A stretch of 64,000 nt of DNA from Rhizobium sp. NFR07 (GTDB lineage Bacteria; Pseudomonadota; Alphaproteobacteria; Rhizobiales; Rhizobiaceae): the NCBI RefSeq assembly GCF_900111905.1, contig NZ_FOKM01000006.1, positions 248,001 to 312,000 on the forward strand, read 5' to 3'. The position numbers were made by a program, and so were the translations under genes. The first letter of the stretch is position 1; each line of letters begins with the position of its first letter. Under the pieces are notes generated by a model. The model was not told where the DNA came from. It saw only the letters and a list, made by a program, of their open reading frames with translations, and ran no database searches. Below, in pieces: positions 20,299 to 28,999 of the stretch.

Positions 20299-21624
20299 AT
20301 GATTGAAGTACCCACATCCACGCAGCCGCGTGCACCCCTGCCATTCTACCGCCACCTGTATGTTCAGGTTATTGCCGCCATCGTCGCCGGCATGCTGATC
20401 GGCCATTACTGGCCTGATTTCGGCGCCAGCCTGAAGCCGCTCGGCGACGCCTTCATCCGGCTCGTCAAGATGATCATCGCGCCGGTGATCTTCCTTACGG
20501 TCGCCACCGGCATTGCCGGTATGTCGGACCTGAAGAAGGTCGGTCGCGTTGCCGGCAAGGCAATGATCTACTTCCTGGCGTTCTCGACTCTGGCACTGAT
20601 CGTCGGCCTGATCGTCGGCAATCTGCTGCAGCCTGGCGCCGGCATGAACATCGACCCGGCAACGCTCGACGGCAAGGCCGTCGCAACATACGCCACCAAG
20701 GCGCATGAGACGACGATTACCGGCTTCCTGATGAACATCATTCCGGAAACCATCGTGGGCGCGTTTGCCCAGGGCGACATCCTGCAGGTCCTGTTCTTCT
20801 CGGTCCTGTTCGGCATCGCGCTCGGCATGGTCGGCGAAAAGGGCAAGCCGGTCACGGATTTCCTCACCGCCCTCACGGCTCCGGTCTTCCGCCTCGTCGC
20901 AATCCTGATGAAGGCCGCCCCGATCGGCGCCTTCGGCGCCATGGCCTTTACCATCGGCAAATACGGAATCGGCTCGGTCGCCAACCTCGCCTTCCTCATC
21001 CTCACCTTCTACATCACAGCGGTGCTCTTCGTCGTCGTGGTTCTCGGTGCGGTGGCGAAGTATAACGGCTTCTCGATTTTCGCATTGCTGCGCTACATCA
21101 AGGAGGAGCTGCTGCTCGTTCTCGGCACGTCTTCCTCGGAAGCGGCCCTGCCGAACCTGATGCAGAAGATGGAACGCGCCGGCTGCAAGCGCTCGGTCGT
21201 CGGCTTGGTCATCCCGACCGGCTACTCCTTCAACCTCGACGGCACCAACATCTACATGACGCTGGCGGCACTGTTCATTGCCCAGGCAACCGGCATCGAT
21301 CTGTCGCTTACCGACCAGATCCTGCTGCTGCTCGTCGCGATGCTCTCGTCCAAGGGTGCCGCGGGCATCACCGGCGCCGGCTTCATCACGCTCGCCGCGA
21401 CGCTCTCGGTCGTTCCGTCCGTGCCGGTCGCCGGCATGGCGCTGATCCTCGGCATCGACCGCTTCATGTCGGAATGCCGCGCGCTGACCAACCTCGTCGG
21501 CAACGCCGTCGCAACGATCGTCGTCGCCCGCTGGGAAGGCGAACTCGACAAGGACATGCTGGACGCAGCGCTTGCCGGCGGATCCAGCGATGCCGCAACG
21601 GGCCGACTTCAGCCCGCAGAGTAA
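20299..21624 (+). CDS. dctA: C4-dicarboxylate:H+ symporter DctA
   Basis: Inner-membrane DAACS-family symporter for succinate, fumarate and malate. The start at 20299 has GGAGG 5 nt upstream and gives 441 residues, the usual rhizobial DctA length; the ATG at 20287 overlaps that ribosome binding site. Recognisable segments are [20 protein letters not shown] at the N-terminus, the serine-rich re-entrant motif [11 protein letters not shown], the substrate/ion region [14 protein letters not shown], and [13 protein letters not shown]. It is transcribed divergently from dctB-dctD under a sigma-54 promoter. In legume symbionts it is required for bacteroid nitrogen fixation; free-living use of dicarboxylates is equally likely here. 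Confidence 0.97.
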   Translation: MIEVPTSTQPRAPLPFYRHLYVQVIAAIVAGMLIGHYWPDFGASLKPLGDAFIRLVKMIIAPVIFLTVATGIAGMSDLKKVGRVAGKAMIYFLAFSTLALIVGLIVGNLLQPGAGMNIDPATLDGKAVATYATKAHETTITGFLMNIIPETIVGAFAQGDILQVLFFSVLFGIALGMVGEKGKPVTDFLTALTAPVFRLVAILMKAAPIGAFGAMAFTIGKYGIGSVANLAFLILTFYITAVLFVVVVLGAVAKYNGFSIFALLRYIKEELLLVLGTSSSEAALPNLMQKMERAGCKRSVVGLVIPTGYSFNLDGTNIYMTLAALFIAQATGIDLSLTDQILLLLVAMLSSKGAAGITGAGFITLAATLSVVPSVPVAGMALILGIDRFMSECRALTNLVGNAVATIVVARWEGELDKDMLDAALAGGSSDAATGRLQPAE

Positions 21625-21640
21625 GCCTCCCAAGGCAAAT

Positions 21641-21688
21641 GCGGAGCCATATGCTCCGCCTCGATCTGCCGCCTACGGGCGGCAGATC
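21641..21688. terminator. Two consecutive hairpins between convergent dctA and dehydratase genes
   Basis: The first is GCGGAGC (21641-21647) with GCTCCGC (21653-21659). The second is GATCTGCCGCC (21663-21673) with GGCGGCAGATC (21678-21688) closing a TACG tetraloop, an especially stable C(UACG)G type. The second is 11 bp and perfect. Their position between convergent genes suggests a bidirectional terminator. Confidence 0.7.
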
Positions 21689-21712
21689 TGCTTTCAGGGA
21701 TAGGCTGCCCGG

Positions 21713-22831
21713 CTACGCCAGGCTCTTGCCGAATCTTGCGAAGCTTTCGGCGAGCACTGTCGTTCCCGCCCCCGGCTGCTGGGGCCGCCTGTAGATACCC
21801 CTGACGACATCCGCCGGCTCTTCGAAGTGATCCTTGATCCAGGGGATATATTCCAGGATCGTCGACGCAGGGTGCCAGTAGCTCAGATGCACGTGGACCT
21901 GACTCATCTCACCGGCATGGGGCACGACAGGCAGGCGATGCGCCAGCGCCAGATCGGCAACCTGGATGAATTCCGTAATGCCGCCAAGACGGGTCACGTC
22001 CGGCTGGACATAGGCAACAGCACCGGCGCTGATGAATGACCGGAACGCATCGACCGTGTAGAGCTGTTCGCCGAGCGCCACGGGAATGGTGGACGAGCGC
22101 GCCAGTAGCCGGTGGCTTTCGACATCGTCATACCAAAGCGGTTCCTCGAACCAGTAGATGTCGAGACCGCGGGCCTGCTCGCAGAAGCGCTGGCAGGTCG
22201 GCAGATCCCATTTGCCGTTGCCGTCGATGGCGATTCTGACATCCGCACCCAGCCGCTTGCGCACCGCTTCCAGCCGGCGCACGTCGACATTCGGGTCATC
22301 ATGTCCGACCTTGAGCTTGATGCGGGTAAACCCATCCTCTTCCACCGCGCGGGCGGAACCCGAGAGAAGATCGTCCAGTGAAAATGAGAGCCAGCCGATA
22401 TCTGTATTGTAAGCCTCCAGCCGCTCTGTCCGGGCACCGCCGAGATACGCCCAGAGCGGCAGGCCGGCCTTCTTGCTTTTCAGGTCCCATATCGCCACGT
22501 CGACGGCGGCAAGCGCCAGCTGGGTAATCCCGGCCCGGCCGACCCATTGCAGCGAGGGGTAGCGAGCAAGCTTGGTCCAGAGACGCTGGTGGTCATTGGC
22601 ATCCTCGCCGACGAGAAGCGGCGCGTAGCAATCGCGGATGCAGGCGGTGATCAGCCGGTCGGAAGCCAGATGCGCATGGGTGCCGGTGAAGCCGTAACCC
22701 ACCAGCCCATCCGTCGTGGTGATCGCGACCCCGACCACGCCCCAATGGGTGATGCTGTGGGTCGAGTCGGAAATCGACGCCGATGTCAGCGGCAGATGGA
22801 GAATGAACGGTTCCAGCGATTTGATCTTCAT
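21713..22831 (-). CDS. Enolase-superfamily (mandelate racemase subgroup) acid-sugar dehydratase
   Basis: About 372 residues. The N-terminal capping domain precedes a TIM barrel with KxK in RIKLKVG, metal ligands in [18 protein letters not shown] and VALGEQ, the Asp of the dyad in [10 protein letters not shown], the His in VVPHAGEM and the late Glu in LEYIPW. This residue set is that of MR-subgroup sugar-acid dehydratases. The exact substrate is not evident; it is not close to fuconate dehydratase encoded at 35.5 kb. The ATG at 22829-22831 is chosen for the GGGAGGAG ribosome binding site; an upstream codon at 22846 is unlikely. It is probably co-transcribed from the double-GntR regulator gene 27 nt upstream and is divergent from an Ldh_2-family oxidoreductase. 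Confidence 0.85.
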   Translation of the reverse strand: MKIKSLEPFILHLPLTSASISDSTHSITHWGVVGVAITTTDGLVGYGFTGTHAHLASDRLITACIRDCYAPLLVGEDANDHQRLWTKLARYPSLQWVGRAGITQLALAAVDVAIWDLKSKKAGLPLWAYLGGARTERLEAYNTDIGWLSFSLDDLLSGSARAVEEDGFTRIKLKVGHDDPNVDVRRLEAVRKRLGADVRIAIDGNGKWDLPTCQRFCEQARGLDIYWFEEPLWYDDVESHRLLARSSTIPVALGEQLYTVDAFRSFISAGAVAYVQPDVTRLGGITEFIQVADLALAHRLPVVPHAGEMSQVHVHLSYWHPASTILEYIPWIKDHFEEPADVVRGIYRRPQQPGAGTTVLAESFARFGKSLA

Positions 22832-22858
22832 ATTGGCTCCTCCCAATGATCGTTGCCT

Positions 22859-23884
22859 TCAACTGAATTCGACGTCGCGCAGGCGCTCCAGATAAGGGAC
22901 ATCCGGCAGCGCGAGGCTGCGCGCGGTCCTGGCGATGCGCAGCATCGCCCGCTCCTGCGATATTCTCAGATGGCGGCTCAGCGCCTCCTGTGCCTCACCG
23001 ATCCTGCCGGCCATCAGACATTCGAACACGACGAGATGTTCGAGCAGGAAGGGCTCGTCGGCAATTGACGGCGCCTTGGGCTGATAGAGGCGGTGATGGG
23101 CGACGAGAATGGCCTGCGGCAGACTAATCGCCTGCATCAGCGGCAGGTTGGCGCAATGGCCCAGTAATTGTCCATGAAGCTGCTGCTCGACCTTATCGAG
23201 CATCTCGACATCAGCACCCTCGCCGGCCGCGATGGCGACCTGGAGATCCGCCAGTAGTTGCGGCAGCAGGCCAGCCGGCAACCTCGGAACAGCCTGCTCC
23301 AGGGCAAGCGGCTCCAGCGTCCAGCGCAATTCGTAAAGCTGGTTGACATGGGTGGCGGTAAGGGCCGGCGCATGCCAGCGGCCGCCATCGTCCTTGCTGA
23401 CGATGCCGCGCTGCTGAAGCCTCGCAACCACTTCCCGGGCAACAGTGCGGCTGACACCGAAGGATTTAGCCAGCGCCGCCTCGTTGACCCGCCAGCTGGC
23501 GATCGAGGTGCGCGAGACGATGTCCATCTCCACCTGATGGTAGATCAGTTCCCAGCTCGCCAGGAAATGCAGACGCATATCGTCTCCGTCGGCAGAGCTT
23601 TCCGGCGCATCGACATGATTGGCTGCCGCGTTTGCCTCGCGATCAGCCACGACCTGATACCCCCTGCCCTCCGATTTGCGGACAAGACCGGAGAGCTCGA
23701 GTTCCACGAGCGCCTGACGCGCAGGCGCTCGGCTGATGCCGAAGCGCGCCGCGACCGTCGTCTCGTTCAGCCTCGCCGCATCCTGCCATCGGCCGCCGCG
23801 GATCTCGGAGGCGATGACTTCGAGCGCCCGCTGATAGAGCCGCGGCGAACGTCCGGCGATCGTGCCGTCCCCATCATCCGTCAT
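22859..23884 (-). CDS. GntR-family regulator with two winged-helix domains and one FCD domain
   Basis: About 341 residues with an unusual layout. The first GntR winged helix (about 17-80) contains RLNETTVAARFGISRAPARQ. A linker follows (80-110), then a second winged helix (about 112-172) containing RVNEAALAKSFGVSRTVARE, then an FCD ligand-binding domain (about 177-330) opening VNQLYELRWTLEPLALEQ. Normal FadR/FCD proteins are about 230-250 residues with one winged helix. The ATG at 23882-23884 has GGAGG 7 nt upstream. It is codirectional with the dehydratase and divergent from the Ldh_2 gene, so it probably controls both from the shared 118-bp spacer. Confidence 0.85.
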   Translation of the reverse strand: MTDDGDGTIAGRSPRLYQRALEVIASEIRGGRWQDAARLNETTVAARFGISRAPARQALVELELSGLVRKSEGRGYQVVADREANAAANHVDAPESSADGDDMRLHFLASWELIYHQVEMDIVSRTSIASWRVNEAALAKSFGVSRTVAREVVARLQQRGIVSKDDGGRWHAPALTATHVNQLYELRWTLEPLALEQAVPRLPAGLLPQLLADLQVAIAAGEGADVEMLDKVEQQLHGQLLGHCANLPLMQAISLPQAILVAHHRLYQPKAPSIADEPFLLEHLVVFECLMAGRIGEAQEALSRHLRISQERAMLRIARTARSLALPDVPYLERLRDVEFS

Positions 23885-23968
23885 GCCGCTTCCTCCCATC
23901 GTCACCCAAGGTCCTGAAGACGGTCCCGGTTCGCACCAATCATTTGCATCTGCCGAAAATAATGTCTA

Positions 23969-23976
23969 GTGTACAC
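23969..23976. promoter_or_regulatory. Candidate GntR/FCD operator GTGTACAC
   Basis: A perfect 8-bp palindrome inside the TCTAGTGTACACAAAAGA context, in the only spacer between the double-GntR regulator and the divergent Ldh_2 gene. TGTACA-centred palindromes are common for FCD-type GntR regulators. Assignment to this regulator is inferred from position. Confidence 0.4.
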
Positions 23977-24002
23977 AAAAGACGTTATCGTGAGGGAGGA
24001 GC

Positions 24003-25061
24003 ATGGACGCCAATCAGTCGACGGTATCGCTTGTCGATCTCGACCGCTTTTGCCGCGAGATTCTTAAAGGATGCGGCGCCGATGATGCGACCGCCGATGC
24101 GACGACGCGCGCGATGATGCATGCGACGCGCTGCGGCGTGGACAGCCACGGCATGCGTCTGCTCGACCACTATGTGAAAGCGCTGGAAGGCGGCAGGCTC
24201 AATAAGACCCCCAATCTGCGAAAAGCCTCGGGCTTCGGCGCGGTCGAGACGCTGGATGCCGATCATGCCCAGGGCGCCGTTGGCGGCTATGCGGCGATGG
24301 ACAGGGCGATCACGCTTGCGCGCCAGTTCGGTATCGGTGCCGTCGGCATCCGCAACGGCTCGCATTTCGGCGCCGCCGGCGCCTATTCGATCGAGGCTGC
24401 AAGGCAGGGGCTGATCGGTCTGTCCTTCTGCAATTCCGACAGTTTCGTACGCCTGCATGACGGAGCCTCCCGCTTCCACGGCACCAACCCGATCTCGATG
24501 GCCGTACCGGTTGCCGGAAACGACCCGTGGCTGCTCGACATGGCGACAAGTGCCGTACCCTTCAACCGCGTTCTGCTCTACCGCAGCACGGGCACGACGT
24601 TGCCAGATGGCGTGGCCTCGGATGCAAACGGGCTCGACACGACAGACGCACAGATAACCGAGATGTTGGCGCCCGTCGGCGCTGCCTTCGGCTTCAAAGG
24701 AGCCGCACTTGCCGGCATCGCCGAAATCTTCAGCGCAGTACTGACGGGCATGAGGCTCAGCTTCGATATCCCGCCGATGAACAGCGACGATATGGCAACA
24801 CCCCGAAAGCTGGGCGCCTTCGTGATGGCGATCATGCCGGAGGCTTTTGGCGACCGCGAAACCTTCGAGGCCGGGATGACGCGTTATGTGGAAACACTGC
24901 GGACCTCCCCTGCGCGTGCCGGCGCTTCCGTCATGGCGCCAGGCGATCGTGAATGGAAGGTCGCGCGCCATCGCGAGACTCACGGCGTCGAGCTCGACCC
25001 GGCCACGCAAGAGGCCTTCGGCAAGCTGGCAAACGCCTATCGGGTGCGGGCGCTTCTATAA
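24003..25061 (+). CDS. Ldh_2 (malate/L-lactate dehydrogenase) family NAD(P)H oxidoreductase
   Basis: A 352-residue member of the family that includes malate/sulfolactate dehydrogenases, ureidoglycolate dehydrogenase and 2,3-diketo-L-gulonate reductase YiaK. Diagnostic segments are GVDSHGMRLLDHYV near the N-terminus, GIRNGSHFGAAGAYS, and HGTNPISMAVP before the cofactor-binding region. The reaction should be reversible reduction of a 2-keto acid to a 2-hydroxy acid. GAGGGAGGAGC lies just before the ATG. Linkage to the sugar-acid dehydratase suggests action on a keto-deoxy sugar acid or on a substrate feeding it, which is inference. The 3' neighbour is a UxuR-like regulator 85 bp away. Confidence 0.85.
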   Translation: MDANQSTVSLVDLDRFCREILKGCGADDATADATTRAMMHATRCGVDSHGMRLLDHYVKALEGGRLNKTPNLRKASGFGAVETLDADHAQGAVGGYAAMDRAITLARQFGIGAVGIRNGSHFGAAGAYSIEAARQGLIGLSFCNSDSFVRLHDGASRFHGTNPISMAVPVAGNDPWLLDMATSAVPFNRVLLYRSTGTTLPDGVASDANGLDTTDAQITEMLAPVGAAFGFKGAALAGIAEIFSAVLTGMRLSFDIPPMNSDDMATPRKLGAFVMAIMPEAFGDRETFEAGMTRYVETLRTSPARAGASVMAPGDREWKVARHRETHGVELDPATQEAFGKLANAYRVRALL

Positions 25062-25091
25062 AATTCCTATAGCCGCTTGACGGATGCAAAT

Positions 25092-25110
25092 TGGTCAGAC
25101 AATCTGACCA
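25092..25110. promoter_or_regulatory. UxuR/FadR-type operator upstream of the TRAP-hexonate operon
   Basis: TGGTCAGA (25092-25099) and TCTGACCA (25103-25110) form a perfect 8-bp inverted repeat around CAA. It lies 15-18 bp downstream of a TTGACG -35-like box (25077-25082), so it would cover the -10 region. TGGTnnnACCA-like palindromes are the usual sites of FCD-type GntR proteins such as UxuR. The regulator gene begins 37 bp downstream, suggesting autoregulation. Confidence 0.65.
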
Positions 25111-25146
25111 CACGGCGTTGGAGGAGAATGGCGCCAGGAGGATTTC

Positions 25147-25860
25147 ATGTTCGTCGCGCTCGAACCACGCAGGCTCTATCGCCAGGCTGCGGAACAGCTG
25201 CGTAGCCTGATCCAGTCGGGAGAGATCCCGGTTGGCGAACGGCTGCCGGCCGAGCGCGATCTTGCCGAACGCCTCGGCGTGTCTCGACCGACGGTGCGGG
25301 AAGCGCTGATCGTGCTCGAGGTAGAAGGACTGGTCCAGATCCGAATGGGATCGGGCGTCTATGTCAACCGACGGGCGACGGAAGAAAGCCACATCCTTGC
25401 CGCGGACGACAGCGAAGGCCCGTTCGAAATTTTGCAGGCGCGCTGCCTGATCGAAAGCGCCATTGCCGAAGAAGCGGCAAGGCGTGTCAACGCGGCCGGC
25501 ATCGAGCGGATAGACCAGATCTTGGAGGAGATGGAAGGCGCATTGGAAGAGCCTGAGCGGGCGCTGACGCTCGACCGAGCATTTCATACCGCGATCGCCG
25601 ACATCATCGGCAATTCAGCTCTGAACGTGTTTACCGGGCTCATCTACGACAAGCGCTCGTCGCCCTTCTTCGAAAAGCTCGCAAGCTATTTCGAAGGGCC
25701 GCACACATGGCGGGCCGCGCTTGAGGAACACAAGGTCATACGCGATGCGCTGGCGGCGGGAGACCCGGCAGCGTCACGCGAAGCGATGCGAATGCATCTG
25801 ACGCAGTCGCAGAAAAGGTTCTCGGAAAGCTTCGGGGAGGAGCCGACGAGAGAGGAGTGA
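25147..25860 (+). CDS. GntR-family FCD regulator, UxuR/ExuR-like
   Basis: A 237-residue repressor-type protein. The winged helix (about 9-75) has RLPAERDLAERLGVSRPTVR and LVQIRMGSGVYV. The FCD domain (about 95-225) has the metal/ligand histidines in RAFHTAIAD, EEHKVI and MRMHLTQS. AGGAGG precedes the ATG. It is the first gene of a plus-strand run with the TRAP transporter and hexonate enzymes, and a perfect palindrome lies directly upstream. The ligand is probably a sugar acid handled by the operon. It shares clear similarity with the regulator at 44.3 kb, whose palindrome is different. Confidence 0.9.
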   Translation: MFVALEPRRLYRQAAEQLRSLIQSGEIPVGERLPAERDLAERLGVSRPTVREALIVLEVEGLVQIRMGSGVYVNRRATEESHILAADDSEGPFEILQARCLIESAIAEEAARRVNAAGIERIDQILEEMEGALEEPERALTLDRAFHTAIADIIGNSALNVFTGLIYDKRSSPFFEKLASYFEGPHTWRAALEEHKVIRDALAAGDPAASREAMRMHLTQSQKRFSESFGEEPTREE

Positions 25861-25921
25861 TCGCGACCGCCGGGAAGCGGCCGATCAAGGGAGCAATCTG
25901 AACGCAATTCGGGAGGAGAGA

Positions 25922-26896
25922 ATGAGTTCAAGATTCAAGATGCTGCTTGGTGCAGCGGCCGTCGTCATGGCGTCGGCACTGTCTGCTCACGCAGAAGAGA
26001 CGCTCAAATGGGCGCATGTCTACGAGACGTCCGAGCCGTTCCATACGGAATCGGTTTGGGCGGCCCAGGAGATCGCCAAGCGCACCAACGGGCGTTACAA
26101 GATCGATGTCTACCCGGCATCGCAGCTCGGCAAGGAAGCCGACATCAACCAGGGCCTGAAGCTTGGCACCGTCGACATGATCATCTCGGGCTCGAGCTTC
26201 GCTGCCCGCGATTTCAAACCGATCGGCGTCACCTATTTCCCCTATATCTTCCGCGACCCGAGCCACCTAATCGCGTATACCAAGAGCGACGTCTTCAAGC
26301 GCCTCGCAAAGGGTTATGAAGACAAGACAGGCAACGTCATCACTGCCGTCAGCTATTACGGCACGCGCCACACGACGTCGAACACCGCCATCACCAAATG
26401 CGAGGACCTGAAGGGCGTGAAGATGCGCGTTCCCGATGTCCCGGCCTATCTCGCCATGCCGCGCGCCTGTGGAGCCAATACGACGCCGATCGCATTCGCC
26501 GAGGTCTATCTGGCATTGCAGAACGGTACCGTCGACGCCCAGGAAAACCCGCTGACGACGATCGAGGCCAAGAAGTTCTTCGAAGTGCAGAAGAACATCG
26601 TCCTGTCCGGCCATATCGTCGACCACCTCAACACTGTCATCTCCAAGAGCCGTTGGGCGAGCCTTTCGGACGAAGACAAGCAGATCTTCCGCGACGTCAT
26701 GCAGGAAGCTGCGGCCAAGACGACGAAGATCATCGAGGAGCGTGAGAAGGCGCTGGTCGAGGAGTTCAAGAAGCGCGGCCTGAACGTCGTCGAAGTCGAC
26801 AAGGCCGATTTCGAGAAGAACGTCCTCGAAAAGGTGAAATTCGAAGACTTCGGCTACGAAAAGGCCGACTGGGAAGCGATCCGCGCCATCCAATGA
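25922..26896 (+). CDS. TRAP transporter periplasmic binding protein (DctP family)
   Basis: A 324-residue receptor with signal peptide ending ALSAHA and mature start EETLKWAHVYE. Family features include the loop AQEIAKRTNGRYKIDVYPASQLG and the central GVKMRVPDVPAYLAMP, which holds the carboxylate-binding arginine (R in KMRVP). NGTVDAQENPLTTI is also typical of DctP. GGGAGGAG precedes the ATG. Downstream enzymes suggest a sugar acid such as a hexonate or uronate as ligand, not a C4-dicarboxylate; this is inferred from context. Confidence 0.92.
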   Translation: MSSRFKMLLGAAAVVMASALSAHAEETLKWAHVYETSEPFHTESVWAAQEIAKRTNGRYKIDVYPASQLGKEADINQGLKLGTVDMIISGSSFAARDFKPIGVTYFPYIFRDPSHLIAYTKSDVFKRLAKGYEDKTGNVITAVSYYGTRHTTSNTAITKCEDLKGVKMRVPDVPAYLAMPRACGANTTPIAFAEVYLALQNGTVDAQENPLTTIEAKKFFEVQKNIVLSGHIVDHLNTVISKSRWASLSDEDKQIFRDVMQEAAAKTTKIIEEREKALVEEFKKRGLNVVEVDKADFEKNVLEKVKFEDFGYEKADWEAIRAIQ

Positions 26897-26952
26897 TCCC
26901 GTTCGGCGCGGTCGGGAAGACCGCGCCGGCTTCTCTTGAATGGGACACACTC

Positions 26953-27528
26953 ATGTCGACAGCACAGGAAATTCACACTCAGGTCACGCCTGAGGAGATA
27001 GCGCATACCTTTGACGAGGCCCCGGCCGACGTCGATCTCAAGGTCTATGCCTTCGAAGACTGGATCACGCTCGGCCTGTTCTGGCTGATGACGGGCTGCG
27101 TCTTCCTGCAATTCTTTACCCGGTATGTCCTCAATGACAGCTATGCCTGGACCGAGGAAATCGCCGTAAACTGCCTGATCGGGGTGGTCTTTCTGGGCGC
27201 CGTCATGTGCGTGCGGATGTCGCGCCACATACAGGTGGACGTGCTCTACCACTACCTGCCCGCAGGCCTGACGCGCGTCATGGCGACCATCGTCGACATC
27301 ATCCGCATCGGCTTCTTCGCCTACGGCTCCTGGCTGATGTGGCGCTACATGGAAGTTGTCGCGGGCGAGGAAATGGTCACCGTCGCACTGCCCCGCGACA
27401 TCGTCTTTTATTCGGTCCTCGCGGCATTCGTGCTGATGCTCTTCCGGTCCATCCAGGTCTTCGTCGCCAACATGCGCCGCGGTTATTCGGTGCTTGAGCG
27501 CCCCGAAGCATTCCAGAGTGAGGGCTGA
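26953..27528 (+). CDS. TRAP transporter small permease (DctQ family)
   Basis: About 191 residues with four membrane helices typical of DctQ: the first around WITLGLFWLMTGCVFLQFF, then EIAVNCLIGVVFLGAVMCV, IIRIGFFAYGSWLMW and VFYSVLAAFVLMLFR. The conserved YVLNDSYAWTEEIA motif between helices 1 and 2 is present. The ATG at 26953 gives a start after a 56-nt gap; an in-frame ATG at 26893 overlapping dctP would add 20 residues and is less likely. The large permease gene follows after 3 nt. Confidence 0.9.
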   Translation: MSTAQEIHTQVTPEEIAHTFDEAPADVDLKVYAFEDWITLGLFWLMTGCVFLQFFTRYVLNDSYAWTEEIAVNCLIGVVFLGAVMCVRMSRHIQVDVLYHYLPAGLTRVMATIVDIIRIGFFAYGSWLMWRYMEVVAGEEMVTVALPRDIVFYSVLAAFVLMLFRSIQVFVANMRRGYSVLERPEAFQSEG

Positions 27529-27531
27529 GCC

Positions 27532-28938
27532 ATGCTGCTTCTTATCGGATCCTTCCTGGCGCTGATGCTGCTCGGCGTGCCGGTCGCCATATCGATGGCC
27601 ACGTCCTCGCTCGCCTATATTGTCTTCTATGGCGTCGCACCGGACATCATTGCCGCGCAGCGCCTCATCGCCGGCGTCGAGAGCTTTCCGCTGCTCGCCG
27701 TGCCGTTCTTCATTCTCGCCGGCAACCTGATGAACGTCGCCGGCGTTACCGGCCGCATCTATTCCTTCGCCGTCGCGCTGGTCGGCTGGATGAAGGGCGG
27801 CCTTGCCCAGGTCAACATCATCGGCTCGGTGGTATTTTCCGGCATGTCCGGCACCGCACTTGCCGATGCTGCCGGTATCGGCACGATCGAGATCAAGGCG
27901 ATGAAGGACCATGGTTATCCGGTCGAGGCTGCGGTTGGCGTCACCGCCGCCTCAGCGACCCTCGGCCCTATCTTCCCGCCGTCACTGCCTTTCGTCATCT
28001 ACGGCATGATGGCCAACGTCTCGATCGGTGCGCTGTTCATGGCCGGTATCATTCCGGGCGTCGTCATGACGCTCCTGATGATGATCACGGTTGCGGTCTT
28101 CGCCTTCATCAAGCGCTGGGGTTCGGATACTCCGTTCAACATCCGCAACCTCTTCGGCGCATCGCTCGAAGTCGTCGTCGTCATGATGGTGCCTCTCGGC
28201 ATCTATCTGTTGACGCTGCTGGGCCTGTCGCTGAACGTCGCGGTCGGCATTGCGCTCGTGGCACTGATTGCGGCCGACTGGTATTTCGACTTCTCGGCCG
28301 TGATGGCGCTGATGACCCCGGTCATCCTGATCGGCGGCATGACGATGGGCTGGTTCACGCCAACGGAAGCCGCGGTCGCGGCGGTTCTCTGGTCGCTGTT
28401 CCTCGGGCTGGTGCGCTATCGCACGATGACGTTCAAGTCGCTCGCCAAGGCGACGATGGATACGGTCGAAACGACAGCCTCGGTGCTGTTCATCGTCGCG
28501 GCCGCCTCGGTTTTCGCCTGGCTCCTCACCGTCAGCCAGACGGCACAACTGCTCTCGACGGCCATTACCGGCCTGACCGACAGCAAATGGGTGTTCCTCA
28601 TCCTCGTCAACCTGCTGATGCTGTTCGTCGGCTGCTTCCTCGACACGATCGCGGCGATCACCATCCTCGTCCCGATCCTGATGCCGCTGGTGCTGCAGTT
28701 CGACATAGATCCGGTCCATTTCGGCCTGATCATGACACTGAACCTGATGATTGGGTTGCTGCATCCACCGCTCGGCATGGTGCTATTCGTGCTCTCGCGC
28801 GTCGCCAAACTGTCGGTCGAACGCACGACGATCGCCATCCTGCCCTGGCTGGTGCCGCTGTTCATCGCGCTGATCATCATCACCTTCATCCCGGCCGTCA
28901 CCCTGTGGCTGCCGACCGAGATGGGCCTGATCCGGTAA
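27532..28938 (+). CDS. TRAP transporter large permease (DctM family)
   Basis: A 468-residue, highly hydrophobic Na+-coupled permease with about 12-13 membrane segments. Family motifs include VPFFILAGNLMNVAGVTGRI, GSVVFSGMSGTALADAAGIG (the first clamshell), GVTAASATLGPIFPPSLPFV and FTPTEAAVAAVLWSLF. MIGLLHPPLGMVLFV is present near the C-terminus. It is about 40 residues longer than many DctM proteins because of a hydrophobic insertion around residues 215-265. It forms the membrane complex with the DctQ subunit immediately upstream. Confidence 0.93.
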   Translation: MLLLIGSFLALMLLGVPVAISMATSSLAYIVFYGVAPDIIAAQRLIAGVESFPLLAVPFFILAGNLMNVAGVTGRIYSFAVALVGWMKGGLAQVNIIGSVVFSGMSGTALADAAGIGTIEIKAMKDHGYPVEAAVGVTAASATLGPIFPPSLPFVIYGMMANVSIGALFMAGIIPGVVMTLLMMITVAVFAFIKRWGSDTPFNIRNLFGASLEVVVVMMVPLGIYLLTLLGLSLNVAVGIALVALIAADWYFDFSAVMALMTPVILIGGMTMGWFTPTEAAVAAVLWSLFLGLVRYRTMTFKSLAKATMDTVETTASVLFIVAAASVFAWLLTVSQTAQLLSTAITGLTDSKWVFLILVNLLMLFVGCFLDTIAAITILVPILMPLVLQFDIDPVHFGLIMTLNLMIGLLHPPLGMVLFVLSRVAKLSVERTTIAILPWLVPLFIALIIITFIPAVTLWLPTEMGLIR

Positions 28939-28999
28939 ACCAATCGCCTGCGCCGCTCAGACGGCGCAGGCTCCCGATCCCAATCGAAGGCATTCCATC

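Noticed and set aside
25922..28938. TRAP transporter as a C4-dicarboxylate system
   Set aside because: DctP/Q/M are family names. The linked enzymes act on sugar acids, and a dedicated dicarboxylate symporter (dctA) is already present.
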